Assembly: GCA_038146785.1 (NCBI GenBank)
Contig: JAYQSI010000017.1
Span: 124,001-188,000 of the forward strand
DNA length: 64,000 nucleotides
Reading direction: 5' to 3'
DNA from: VMDJ01 sp038146785
GTDB lineage: Bacteria; Pseudomonadota; Gammaproteobacteria; Chromatiales; Chromatiaceae
Shown: positions 27,535 through 35,921 of the stretch, piece after piece
Numbering within the stretch: the stretch's first letter is position 1
How the letters are laid out: each line of letters opens with the position of its first letter
The notes under the pieces: model-generated
What the model saw: only the letters and a program-made list of their open reading frames with translations
Databases searched by the model: none
Told to the model about the DNA's origin: nothing
Translations under genes and position numbers: made by a program

Positions 27535-27568
27535 AGAAAAAACCCAAGAGAGATAACCCTCTTGGGTT
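27535..27568 (-). terminator. Terminator between tRNA-Cys and tRNA-Leu
   Basis: AACCCAAGAG pairs with CTCTTGGGTT (perfect 10 bp) and, on the minus strand, is followed by a T run. It lies inside the tRNA cluster, so tRNA-Leu may depend on its own promoter or on readthrough. Confidence 0.75.
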
Positions 27569-27585
27569 CTTAATCCACGATAAAG

Positions 27586-27659
27586 TGGAGGCGAGTGCCG
27601 GAGTCGAACCGGCCTACATGGATTTGCAATCCAGTCCATAGCCGCTTTGGTAACTCGCC
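27586..27659 (-). tRNA. cysT: tRNA-Cys (anticodon GCA)
   Basis: 74 bases beginning GGCGAGTTACCAAAGCGG, anticodon loop TTGCAAA, TTCGA T-loop, discriminator U and encoded CCA. It is second in the Gly-Cys-Leu cluster. Confidence 0.97.
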
Positions 27660-27699
27660 ATGTTTTCATTCAGCAGCTTTCCGGAGCCCCTGAATAAGA

Positions 27700-27719
27700 A
27701 ACCCCGCTTGCGCGGGGTT
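27700..27719 (-). other. Hairpin between tRNA-Gly and tRNA-Cys
   Basis: AACCCCGC pairs with GCGGGGTT around a short loop. With only three Ts after it on the minus strand, it is more likely a processing element or weak terminator. Confidence 0.45.
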
Positions 27720-27729
27720 GCTTAGATTT

Positions 27730-27805
27730 TGGAGCGGGAAACGAGATTCGAACTCGCGACCCCAACCTTGGCAAGGTTGTGCTCTACCAGCTGAGCTATT
27801 CCCGC
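27730..27805 (-). tRNA. glyW: tRNA-Gly (anticodon GCC)
   Basis: 76 bases beginning GCGGGAATAGCTCAGCTGG, anticodon loop TTGCCAA, T-loop TTCGAAT and encoded CCA. It is the first tRNA downstream of pgsA, as in E. coli. Confidence 0.97.
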
Positions 27806-27863
27806 CGAATGAGCGCGCTATTCTAGGGAAAAACGCCCTAGTGTCAAGCGTGATTTTCCTTCG

Positions 27864-28448
27864 TTAAGCCTCGTCGTCGTACTCATCAGCCGCCAAGCTA
27901 GGCCATGCTGCACGCAGATAAACGATCATTGACCATAAGGTCAAAACAACTGAGATCAACAACAAAGTGACACCGACGGTATACACCGGAATGCCCCACA
28001 GATCATCACGATAAACCAAGAAGCCCAACGCCAACATTTGTGCTGCCGTTTTAAACTTACCGATCATTGAGACGGCAACGGTGGCACGCGCGCCAACTTC
28101 TGCCATCCATTCACGTAAAGCAGAGATAGTGATCTCACGGCCGATGATCACCATCACAGAGACACCGATGACTAATTGAGGATCAGCAACGGCGATAGCA
28201 ACCAGCGCGGTCGAAACCATCAACTTATCTGCAACCGGATCTAAGAAAGCACCTAGAGGGCTATGCAGCTCAAAACGTCGCGCCAAAAAGCCATCTAGCC
28301 AATCGGTAACGCCGGCAATAAACAAAATCACCGTAGCGACTAATCGCGCATTTTCAAAAGGCAAAAAGAACACCACGACAAAAACCGGTATCAACACGAT
28401 ACGCAGTAAGGTGAGTAAGTTCGGCAGTTGTTGCAGGTTAAAGGTCAT
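27864..28448 (-). CDS. pgsA: CDP-diacylglycerol-glycerol-3-phosphate phosphatidyltransferase
   Basis: Inner-membrane enzyme of phosphatidylglycerol synthesis, 194 residues with about five membrane spans. The CDP-alcohol transferase signature runs DWLDGFLARRF through GAFLDPVADK (residues about 48-73). It overlaps the uvrC stop by four bases (ATGA), preserving the uvrC-pgsA-tRNA order of E. coli and Pseudomonas. Confidence 0.95.
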   Translation of the reverse strand: MTFNLQQLPNLLTLLRIVLIPVFVVVFFLPFENARLVATVILFIAGVTDWLDGFLARRFELHSPLGAFLDPVADKLMVSTALVAIAVADPQLVIGVSVMVIIGREITISALREWMAEVGARATVAVSMIGKFKTAAQMLALGFLVYRDDLWGIPVYTVGVTLLLISVVLTLWSMIVYLRAAWPSLAADEYDDEA

Positions 28449-30266
28449 GCTTCACCGTGAAATGCTTCGTAAATCTCTTTTGCCAATTTTTTGCTAATGC
28501 CTTCGACTTTAGCAATATCTTCAATGCCCGCTTTGGATAATCCTTGTAAGCCACCAAAGTGCTTCAATATTCGTTGTCGACGCTTAGGTCCAACACCTGC
28601 GATCTCTTCAAGCGGCGATGCTTTTTTAGCCGCAGCTCGTCGAGCTCGATGACCGGTGATCGCAAAACGATGCGCCTCATCACGGATGTGTTGCACCAGG
28701 TGTAACGCCGGTGAATGACTAGGCAGTATAAGTGGCAGATCATCACCCAACAAGAATAGGGTTTCTAAACCCGGCTTACGATCCACGCCTTTGGCAACAC
28801 CAAGCAGTAACACATTCGTCACTCCCAAGCTCCTGCATCACCTCGGATGCCGAGCTCAACTGCCCTTTACCACCATCGATAAGCAAGATATCAGGCATCT
28901 GCCCTTCACCATTCACGAGGCGCTGATAGCGACGCGTTAAAGCTTGTTTCATCGCCGCATAGTCATCACCAGGCTGAATACCCTTGATGTTAAAGCGACG
29001 ATAATCACGTTTATATGGCTCGCCATTCTCAAACACGACACATGACGCCACGGTTTGTTGGCCACTGGTGTGGCTGATGTCAAAACACTCCATTCTGACG
29101 GGCGCATCATCAAGCGCTAAAGCGTGTTGTAACGCCTCTACCCGCTTTTGGCTTGAAGCTGAGGTTGCTAAGCGTGCATCGACTGCCATTCGCGCATTCG
29201 TCTTGGCCATATCTAACCAACGAGAGCGCGCTCCACGAGGTGTTGTAGTGAAACTCACTTTACGGCCAGCTTGGGTAGATAAAGCATCTATCAGTACATC
29301 ACTGTCATCCGGCATACAGCTGAGCAACAATTCGCTCGGCGCAGTGCGGTTTAGGTAATAACGCGCAATAAAGGCCGACATCAACGCCTCAAGTGGCTGG
29401 CCATCACCGTTGCTCGGATAGAGCGTTTTATTACCTAGATTATGTCCTTGGCGAATAAAGAAAATCTGCACGCAGGTAACGCCGGCTTTTTCCGCTATCG
29501 CGACAATATCTAAATCGCCACGCTCACCTGAGACATACTGACGTTCTTGCACCGTTCTCAGTGCAGAGATTTGATCACGTATCTTGGCGGCCTCTTCAAA
29601 CTCGAGATTCTCAGAGGCGTTTTCCATCTTCGCAATCCACTGATCAACAATCTGTGATGCTTTGCCTTCTAGAAAAAGCTCAGATTCACGCACATCTTCT
29701 GCGTAACGCTCCTCAGAGACAAAACCCACGCAAGGCGCTGTACAGCGACCAATTTGATATTGCAGACAAGGTCGTGAGCGATTGTTGTAGTAACTGTCCT
29801 CACATTGTCGTACCGGAAATAGCTTTTGCAGTAACTTAAGGGTTTGTTTGACCGCAGTGCTGCTTGGGTAAGGCCCAAAGAAGCGCCCCTTCATGTCACG
29901 TGAGCCACGATAAAAACTCAAACGCGGATAGGCATCACTGGAAAGATAGATATAGGGATAACTTTTGTCATCGCGTAACAACACGTTATAACGTGGGCGA
30001 TGTTCTTTGATGAGATTGTTCTCAAGAATCAGCGCTTCAGCTTCGGTATGTGTCACCGTGATCTGAATGTCTGCAATCTGGCTGACCATTGAGGCAATGC
30101 GTCGATTATGCGAACCGGTAAAGTACGTTGAGACGCGATTACTTAAATTCTTTGCCTTACCCACATACAACACCTTCCCATCAGCATTAAGCATGCGATA
30201 GACACCCGGCCGGGAGGTTAAGGTTTTTAGAAAGGCTTTCGCGTCAAACGCGTGGGTATCGCTCAT
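28445..30266 (-). CDS. uvrC: Excinuclease ABC subunit C, interrupted by one +1 frameshift
   Basis: Makes both incisions in nucleotide excision repair. Domains in order: GIY-YIG nuclease (GVYRMLNADGKVLYVGKA, residues 20-37), Cys-rich region (RQCEDSYY, RPCLQYQIGRCTAPC), UVR motif (NLEFEEAAKIRDQI), RNase H-like nuclease (ECFDISHTSGQ and LLIDGGKGQL), and tandem helix-hairpin-helix (IAGVGPKRRQRIL). After CTT at 28829-28827 (residue 480) one base must be skipped to continue G-V-T-N-V-L-L-L-G. The rejoined protein is about 606 residues, near the E. coli length of 610. Unshifted translation ends 17 codons later and removes the last nuclease part and the HhH domain. Confidence 0.93.
28824..28829 (-). 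other. +1 frameshift site in uvrC (CTT G)
   Basis: Minus strand reads CAG GAG CTT G GGA GTG. A three-G run makes a homopolymer insertion error a clear alternative. AGGAG abuts the CTT on its 5' side. Confidence 0.75.
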
Positions 30267-30894
30267 CTACCCATTGTCGCGCGATTGCAAACACATGATC
30301 AAACATCTCGGGGGTTAAGCGTCCAGTTTGTGTGTTGTAACGGCTGCAATGATACGAATCGATTAAGGTTACTCCCTCACCCAGCTCATGCAGTGCGGCA
30401 TGCGCGAAAACATAATCTTTTTGTTTCAGATTCATCGCGGCAATGATCGATTTATGCGCGATAGAGCCTAAAGCAAGCAGTAACAGCGGCTTAGAAATCG
30501 CTTTTATCTCTTCAACCAAGAAATCACGACAATTATTCACCTCTGCGCCAACGGGCTTATTTTGTGGCGGCAAGCACTTCACGGCATTGGTGATGCGACT
30601 TTGATAAAGCTGTAAATCATCATCTGCGGATATCGAGGCAGGCTGATTCGAAAAACCATGCTTATGAAGCATCTGATAGAGCAAGATACCGGCGGCATCA
30701 CCTGTAAACGGGCGGCCGGTTGCATTAGCACCGTGCATGCCTGGCGCTAGCCCAACAATCAATAACGCAGGATCAGCATCCCCAAACGCAGGTACGGGCT
30801 GGCAGAAATAATCGGGATGTTGGTGTTTAACGTCTTTAAGAAAGGACGCTAATCGATCACAGCGCTGACAGGCTGGATCAAAGTCGACTGACAT
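30244..30894 (-). CDS. Uracil-DNA glycosylase, family 4/5 (UDGb-like)
   Basis: Removes uracil (and possibly other damaged bases) from DNA. It has 216 residues. Motif A is LIVGLAPGMHGANATGRPFTGD; the GLAPG...GANxTGRPF form is that of family 5 rather than family 1. Four cysteines for an iron-sulfur cluster are present: CQRC near the N-terminus and those in AVKCLPPQ and NNCRDF. The late DSYHCSRYN contains the active-site-region histidine. It lies between gacA and uvrC, overlapping the uvrC start by 23 bases, so it is joined to a repair operon. Confidence 0.88.
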   Translation of the reverse strand: MSVDFDPACQRCDRLASFLKDVKHQHPDYFCQPVPAFGDADPALLIVGLAPGMHGANATGRPFTGDAAGILLYQMLHKHGFSNQPASISADDDLQLYQSRITNAVKCLPPQNKPVGAEVNNCRDFLVEEIKAISKPLLLLALGSIAHKSIIAAMNLKQKDYVFAHAALHELGEGVTLIDSYHCSRYNTQTGRLTPEMFDHVFAIARQWVDERYPRV

Positions 30895-30899
30895 GAGAA

Positions 30900-31550
30900 C
30901 TAAACGGTGACTAAGGCGTTGCGAATCGCAAAGTGAGTCAGCTCGACGTCGTTCTCAACACCAATCTTTTCATAAAGACGGTGACGGTAAGTTGAAACCG
31001 TTTTAGGACTGAGCTCCAGTACTTCAGAGATCTCTTGAGTGCCCTGCCCGTTAACAATCATCATCATGCATTGGAATTCACGTGCAGAAAGCTTCTTAAC
31101 GCCTTCGATATCACCTGTATTTTTTGGGTCGCGTAACTTACCTAAGGCCAAGCTCTGTGCGACATCGCCAGATAGGAAAAGCTCATCATTAGCCGCAGCA
31201 CTGATCGCAGCATTTAACTCATCAGCAGAACACCCTTTGCTGACATAACCGCGCGCGCCGGCATCTAACAACTTATTAGGAAATGGGGTTTCAATCATCG
31301 CGGTCACCGCAACAACTTTTGGTGGATTAGGCAATGCATTGATACGGCGTGTTGCTTCAATGCCACCCATGCCCGGCATGTTGACGTCCATTAAAACAAC
31401 ATCAACCTTGTTGTTCTCAAGAAACGCTAGCGCCTCTTCACCGGTTTCAGCCTCACCTACGATTTCAACATTCGCTGAGTTACGCAGGATCATCTGCAAG
31501 CCCGTACGGAATAAAGCGTGATCGTCAACAACAAGAATTGAATAGCTCAT
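30900..31550 (-). CDS. gacA: GacA/UvrY-type response regulator
   Basis: Two-component response regulator, about 216 residues. The receiver domain has the phosphorylation aspartate in VVLMDVNMPGMGG and the acidic pair DDH near the start. The C-terminal LuxR-type helix-turn-helix is LSAREFQCMMMI through LSPKTVSTYRHRLYEK. Its position upstream of uvrC and pgsA is the gacA/uvrY position in Pseudomonas and E. coli. The start at 31550 is chosen by similarity; an ATG four codons earlier is also possible. The partner kinase is not in the window. Confidence 0.9.
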   Translation of the reverse strand: MSYSILVVDDHALFRTGLQMILRNSANVEIVGEAETGEEALAFLENNKVDVVLMDVNMPGMGGIEATRRINALPNPPKVVAVTAMIETPFPNKLLDAGARGYVSKGCSADELNAAISAAANDELFLSGDVAQSLALGKLRDPKNTGDIEGVKKLSAREFQCMMMIVNGQGTQEISEVLELSPKTVSTYRHRLYEKIGVENDVELTHFAIRNALVTV

Positions 31551-31644
31551 GTAAGCACCCATTTACAAGATAGTTCGACTTTATCTTGTACAGAGTGGGT
31601 TGTCATTCTTGCAATGCAACATGAAATCCGTCGATTTCAGGCAT

Positions 31645-31676
31645 AAAAAAACCCAAACTTGCGTTTAGGTTTTTTA
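31645..31676 (-). terminator. Terminator after tRNA-Ser
   Basis: AACCCAAAC pairs with GTTTAGGTT (one mismatch) around a short loop, flanked by A and T runs. On the minus strand it lies 9 bases beyond the tRNA-Ser 3' end. Confidence 0.75.
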
Positions 31677-31684
31677 AATAGATT

Positions 31685-31775
31685 TGGTGGAGGGGGTGGG
31701 ATTTGAACCCACGAAGGGCTATTAACCCTTGCCGGTTTTCAAGACCGGTGCATTCAGCCGCTCTGCCACCCCTCC
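31685..31775 (-). tRNA. serT: tRNA-Ser (anticodon UGA)
   Basis: 91 bases starting GGAGGGGTGGCAGAGCGG with a long variable arm, anticodon loop CTTGAAA giving UGA, T-loop TTCAAAT and encoded ACCA end. It sits next to the YccA-like gene, as serT does in E. coli. Confidence 0.97.
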
Positions 31776-31881
31776 GGGATGAGCGGGAAGCCGCGTAATA
31801 TACCGATTTTTCCGCTAAAAACAACACCTGATTCAAGGCTTATCTGGGGTTGAGATGCTCTAGCGATACGTTATGCTTAGC

Positions 31882-31907
31882 CTTGAACTATTTGACTCAG
31901 CCCCAAT
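31882..31907 (+). promoter_or_regulatory. Probable sigma-32 (heat-shock) promoter of the yccA-like gene
   Basis: CTTGAAC at 31882-31888 and CCCCAATCTA at 31901-31910 match the sigma-32 boxes CTTGAAA and CCCCATNTA with one mismatch each and a 12-base gap. It lies 44 bases before the ATG. Confidence 0.7.
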
Positions 31908-31950
31908 CTAATAAGGGGTACAAACAGAGAGCCTCGGAGGGCTAATTTAG

Positions 31951-32619
31951 ATGAATCAATTCAATTCAGTCGTTGCTACACGTCCTAATGCAGACGTTGC
32001 TAACAAAGTTCTGAAAAACACCTACATTCTACTGTCGGCGACCTTGGCCTTCAGTGCTGTGATGGCGCTGGTATCGATGTCATTAGCCGTACCACCGATC
32101 GCTTACATGATTTCTGTTATCGCATCGATGGTGCTGGGCATCTTTGTACTGCCACGTACAGCTAACTCTTCAACCGGTATTGGCGTGATCTTCTTGGTCA
32201 CCGGCCTACTCGGCTTTGGCTTGGGTTCAATCCTATCGATGTACCTTGCACTACCTAAAGGTCCTCAGATCATTGCAACCGCAATGGGTGGTACCGGCAT
32301 CATCTTCTTAGGCCTATCTGCCTACGCGATGACCACTAAGCGTGACTTTAGCTTCATGGGTGGTTTCTTGTTCGCCGGCATGATGGTGTTAGTGATTGCG
32401 ATGTTGGCAAACATCTTCCTAGAGATGCCTGCACTGGCGATGGCTGTTTCTGGCGGCATCATCCTAGTGATGAGTGGTTTCATCTTGTTTGATACCTCTC
32501 GCATCATCAATGGTGGTGAAACCAACTACATCATGGCGACTTACGGTCTTTACCTCAGCATCTTCAACATCTTTATCAGCTTGTTGAACCTTCTGGGCAT
32601 GATGAGTAACGACGACTAA
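31951..32619 (+). CDS. yccA: Bax inhibitor-1 family membrane protein, YccA-like
   Basis: Seven-span inner-membrane protein of 222 residues; in E. coli YccA is a substrate and modulator of the FtsH protease. The sequence is almost entirely hydrophobic segments joined by short loops. The C-terminal part has the family signature LFDTSRIINGGETNYIMATYGLYLSIFN. The upstream heat-shock-like promoter fits a link to FtsH quality control. Confidence 0.88.
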   Translation: MNQFNSVVATRPNADVANKVLKNTYILLSATLAFSAVMALVSMSLAVPPIAYMISVIASMVLGIFVLPRTANSSTGIGVIFLVTGLLGFGLGSILSMYLALPKGPQIIATAMGGTGIIFLGLSAYAMTTKRDFSFMGGFLFAGMMVLVIAMLANIFLEMPALAMAVSGGIILVMSGFILFDTSRIINGGETNYIMATYGLYLSIFNIFISLLNLLGMMSNDD

Positions 32620-32631
32620 GCGTTATCAATC

Positions 32632-32663
32632 AAAAAAGCCCGGTCTTGTTACCGGGCTTTTTT
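32632..32663 (+). terminator. Rho-independent terminator after yccA
   Basis: AAAAAAGCCCGGT pairs with ACCGGGCTTTTTT around a 6-base loop, 13 bases after the stop codon. Confidence 0.92.
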
Positions 32664-32686
32664 ATGTCACTTATCGGAGCACATTC

Positions 32687-32869
32687 ATGGAATGGGGAAA
32701 AATCTTAGCCTTTGTGGCTGGCATCATGATGCTGTTCTTTCTATGGCCAGCGTACAAACATCACCAACAAAACGGTAAACAAGCAGAGAAAGGCGATTGG
32801 AACGCCGCGATCTTTGCCATCGGCGGCGTTGTTCTCTTCGTGCTTTTACTGATTATGTCGGTGCGTTAA
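32687..32869 (+). CDS. Small two-span membrane protein of unknown function
   Basis: A 60-residue protein with hydrophobic segments at about residues 6-22 and 43-57, separated by a charged, Gln/His/Lys-rich loop (KHHQQNGKQAEKGDW). A GGAG ribosome-binding site lies about 9 bases upstream of the ATG. The last four bases overlap the convergent serS end. I recognise no family. The ribosome site and membrane topology support a real gene. Confidence 0.65.
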   Translation: MEWGKILAFVAGIMMLFFLWPAYKHHQQNGKQAEKGDWNAAIFAIGGVVLFVLLLIMSVR

Positions 32870-34140
32870 AGCGTCAACTCAGTGATGCCGCCCATGTAAG
32901 GCTGTAGCACCTCTGGCACTTTGATTGAGCCATCTGCCTGCTGATAATTTTCTAGTACAGCAACCAAGGTGCGTCCCACCGCCAAACCAGAACCATTCAA
33001 GGTGTTAGCCAACTCTGGCTTACCTGTTTCTGGATTACGCCAACGCGCTTGCAGACGACGGGCTTGGAAATCACCAAAGCAAGAGCATGATGAGATCTCG
33101 CGATACTTCGCTTGACCTGGTAGCCAGACCTCAATGTCGTAGGTTTTGGTTGATGAGAAACCGATATCACCCGTACACAAGGTGACTAAACGATATGGAA
33201 GGTTGAGTTTCTGCAGAATCTTCTCTGCATGACCGGTCAGCTCCTCAAGCATATCGAAAGCGTCTTCAGGCTTAACCACGCACACAAGCTCAACCTTGTC
33301 GAACTGGTGCTGACGAATCATGCCGCGCGTATCACGACCATAAGCACCCGCCTCTGAACGGAAACATGGCGTATGAGCAACGTACTTAACCGGCAGTTGA
33401 TCGGCATCCAAAATCACATCACGAACTAAATTGGTCACAGGGACTTCTGCCGTTGGGATTAGGTAATAATCAGTTCCTTCTAACTTAAAGAGGTCTTCTT
33501 CAAACTTTGGTAACTGACCTGTGCCGCGCAAGCTGTCGCCATTCACGATATAAGGTACGTACACCTCGGTATAGCCGTGCTCAGCGATATGCGTATCCAA
33601 CATGAACTGGGTTAGTGCGCGATGCAGACGCGCTAAACCACCCGACATAGAGACAAATCGAGAACCGGTAACCTTGGCTGCGGTATCAAAATCGAGTTGT
33701 TTTACACCCTCGCCCAGATCCACGTGGTCTTTGGGTTCAAAATCAAACGTCGGAATCTCACCCCAAGTGCGTTCTTCGCGATTATCTTCCTCGTCTTTAC
33801 CATCTGGCACTGAGTCATGGGGTGTATTCGGCATCGACATCATCAATGCATGCAGCTCAGCTTGAACAGCATCACTTTTTTCTGACACCGCTTTGAGCTT
33901 ATCGCCAAGACCTGCAACCTCATCCAATAAAGGCTGAACATCTTCACCTGCAGCTTTTGCCTTACCGATCGATTTCGATTTGGTGTTTCGTTCGTTTTGT
34001 AACTCTTGTTGCTCAATCTGAAGTGCTTTACGTTGCTCTTCGAGCGATTTCATTTTCTCGACATCAAGCTGATAACCACGGCGAGCGAGTTGCTCAGCCA
34101 CCAGTTCAAGTTCTGCACGTAAACGTTTTGGATCTAACAT
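32866..34140 (-). CDS. serS: Seryl-tRNA synthetase
   Basis: Class II aminoacyl-tRNA synthetase of 424 residues. The N-terminal long coiled coil (about residues 25-100) binds the tRNA-Ser long variable arm. Class II motifs appear in order: motif 2 FRSEAGAYGRDTRGMIRQHQF, GDIGFSSTKTYDIEVWLPGQ, and motif 3 NGSGLAVGRTLVAVLE. Starts MLDPKRLR, as the family does. Confidence 0.97.
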   Translation of the reverse strand: MLDPKRLRAELELVAEQLARRGYQLDVEKMKSLEEQRKALQIEQQELQNERNTKSKSIGKAKAAGEDVQPLLDEVAGLGDKLKAVSEKSDAVQAELHALMMSMPNTPHDSVPDGKDEEDNREERTWGEIPTFDFEPKDHVDLGEGVKQLDFDTAAKVTGSRFVSMSGGLARLHRALTQFMLDTHIAEHGYTEVYVPYIVNGDSLRGTGQLPKFEEDLFKLEGTDYYLIPTAEVPVTNLVRDVILDADQLPVKYVAHTPCFRSEAGAYGRDTRGMIRQHQFDKVELVCVVKPEDAFDMLEELTGHAEKILQKLNLPYRLVTLCTGDIGFSSTKTYDIEVWLPGQAKYREISSCSCFGDFQARRLQARWRNPETGKPELANTLNGSGLAVGRTLVAVLENYQQADGSIKVPEVLQPYMGGITELTL

Positions 34141-34158
34141 AAGGTCTCAAGTATCGAG

Positions 34159-34545
34159 TTAAGTTAATGCACTACCACGTGCGATTAGCCAGCCAACATA
34201 GGTGGCGGCTAAGCACGCAATCAGACTAACACCGATATTCGCTAATGCTTTACCGGGTTCGCCTTGCTGTAAAAGTTGAATGGTTTCGAGAGAGAACGTC
34301 GAGAAGGTCGTAAAACCACCAAACACACCGATGATCAAAAACAATCGCCAAGTGTCACCAAAGGTCACGCGTTCGATCCAATGCACAGATGCCAAGCCAA
34401 TCAGCAGGCAACCAATCACATTGACGGCCAAAGTGCCGTAAGGAAATGACTTTCCTACACTCTGGTAGATCGCTGTTGATAGTCCGTAGCGTGCGGTTGC
34501 GCCTATGGCACCACCTGCAGCGACGGCTAGCCACTGACTGAGCAT
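34159..34545 (-). CDS. crcB: Fluoride ion channel CrcB (Fluc)
   Basis: Four-span fluoride exporter of 128 residues. Signature segments GGAIGATARYGLS near the N-terminus and GVFGGFTTFSTFSLE (residues 70-90) line the Fluc pore. It sits between serS and rarA; no fluoride riboswitch motif was recognised upstream. Confidence 0.93.
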   Translation of the reverse strand: MLSQWLAVAAGGAIGATARYGLSTAIYQSVGKSFPYGTLAVNVIGCLLIGLASVHWIERVTFGDTWRLFLIIGVFGGFTTFSTFSLETIQLLQQGEPGKALANIGVSLIACLAATYVGWLIARGSALT

Positions 34546-34604
34546 GATGAAATGGATCTCAAAATCAAACTGGGCGCTAGTTTACCCGATTGGCGAGGAC
34601 TCTT

Positions 34605-35921
34605 TTAGCCCTTGTGCTGCTTATCGAGCGCTCTTAGATGCGCAAGCTTTTCACGAATCTTGATCTCAAGGCCTCGATCTACGGGCTCATAGAAACGTGC
34701 GTCTGCAACTTCATCTGGCAGGTACTGTTCACCGGCCGCATAGCCTTCGGGTTCGTCATGCGCGTAACGATAGCCATCCCCATACCCCAGATCATCCATC
34801 AACGAGGTCGGCGCATTTCTCAGGTGCATGGGTACCTCTAACGAGCCTGTTTGTTTAGCGAGTGCTGTGGCTTGCTTGTAGGCGCTGTAAACCGCATTAC
34901 TCTTTGGTGCGGCTGCTAGGTAGCAAATGGCTTGAGCGACCGCCAGCTCGCCTTCTGGGCTGCCTAAGCGTTGCTGCACATCCCAGGCATTTAAAGCGAT
35001 CTCAAGCCCACGCGGGTCCGCATTGCCGATATCTTCAGATGCCATGCGCACCACTCGACGGGCGATATACAGCGGATCACAGCCACCATCGAGCATGCGA
35101 CAGAACCAATATAAAGAGCCATCAACGGACGAACCACGGACTGATTTATGCAACGCTGAGATTTGGTCGTAAAACACATCGCCTTTGTTATCAAAGCGAC
35201 GCACTTGCCCACTCAGCACCTCATTTAAATCACTGTCAGCAATGCGGCCATCAATCGCCAAATCCGCACTGATCTCAAGTAGGTTTAAACAGCGGCGTGC
35301 GTCGCCGTCGGCTGCCGTTGCGATTTGATGGATTTGCTCATCACTCAGAACCAGTTCGAGATCGGCTAAGCCTTTCTCCTTGTCTTCGAGCGTGCTGCGA
35401 ATCAGTCCTTCGAGCTGCTCAACAGTTAATGACTTAAGTACATAAACACGCGCGCGTGATAACAACGCGTTGTTAAGCTCAAAAGATGGATTCTCGGTGG
35501 TGGCACCAACAAAAATCACTGTGCCATCTTCAACATGCGGTAAAAACGCATCTTGTTGCGATTTATTGAATCGATGCACCTCATCGATGAACAGCAAACT
35601 GCCCTGACCTGTTTGTTGTTGTATTGCTTTTGCTTGATCTACCGCTTGGCGAATATCTTTCACGCCGGATAAAACCGCTGACAAAGTTAAGAAATGCAAA
35701 TTGGCATAGTTGGCCAGCAGGCGTGCCAAGGTGGTTTTACCCGTACCGGGCGGCCCCCAAAAAATCATTGAGTGTAGATGGCCACCTTCGATTGCTTTGC
35801 GTAATGGTTTATCAACACCAAGAATATGTTCCTGACCAAGATACCCTTCTAGCACTGTCGGGCGCATACGATCAGCTAAAGGCTGAGTCACATTATCGGG
35901 CGTGCCAAATAGATCAGACAT
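34605..35921 (-). CDS. rarA: Replication-associated AAA+ ATPase RarA (MgsA)
   Basis: Acts at stalled replication forks. It has 438 residues. Walker A GPPGTGKTTLA is near residue 56, Walker B LLFIDEVHRF near 110, and sensor segments GATTENPSFE and LLSRARVYVL follow. The C-terminal helical domain has the family block GCDPLYIARRVVRMASEDIGNADP. Its ATG overlaps the lolA stop by one base, the standard lolA-rarA-serS order. Confidence 0.95.
   Translation of the reverse strand: MSDLFGTPDNVTQPLADRMRPTVLEGYLGQEHILGVDKPLRKAIEGGHLHSMIFWGPPGTGKTTLARLLANYANLHFLTLSAVLSGVKDIRQAVDQAKAIQQQTGQGSLLFIDEVHRFNKSQQDAFLPHVEDGTVIFVGATTENPSFELNNALLSRARVYVLKSLTVEQLEGLIRSTLEDKEKGLADLELVLSDEQIHQIATAADGDARRCLNLLEISADLAIDGRIADSDLNEVLSGQVRRFDNKGDVFYDQISALHKSVRGSSVDGSLYWFCRMLDGGCDPLYIARRVVRMASEDIGNADPRGLEIALNAWDVQQRLGSPEGELAVAQAICYLAAAPKSNAVYSAYKQATALAKQTGSLEVPMHLRNAPTSLMDDLGYGDGYRYAHDEPEGYAAGEQYLPDEVADARFYEPVDRGLEIKIREKLAHLRALDKQHKG

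Noticed and set aside
20804..28829. RF2-like upstream ribosome-binding stimulators at all slip sites
   Set aside because: Purine runs occur near the oadA and uvrC sites only, with different spacing. purB and the aminotransferase lack one, so it is not a shared element.
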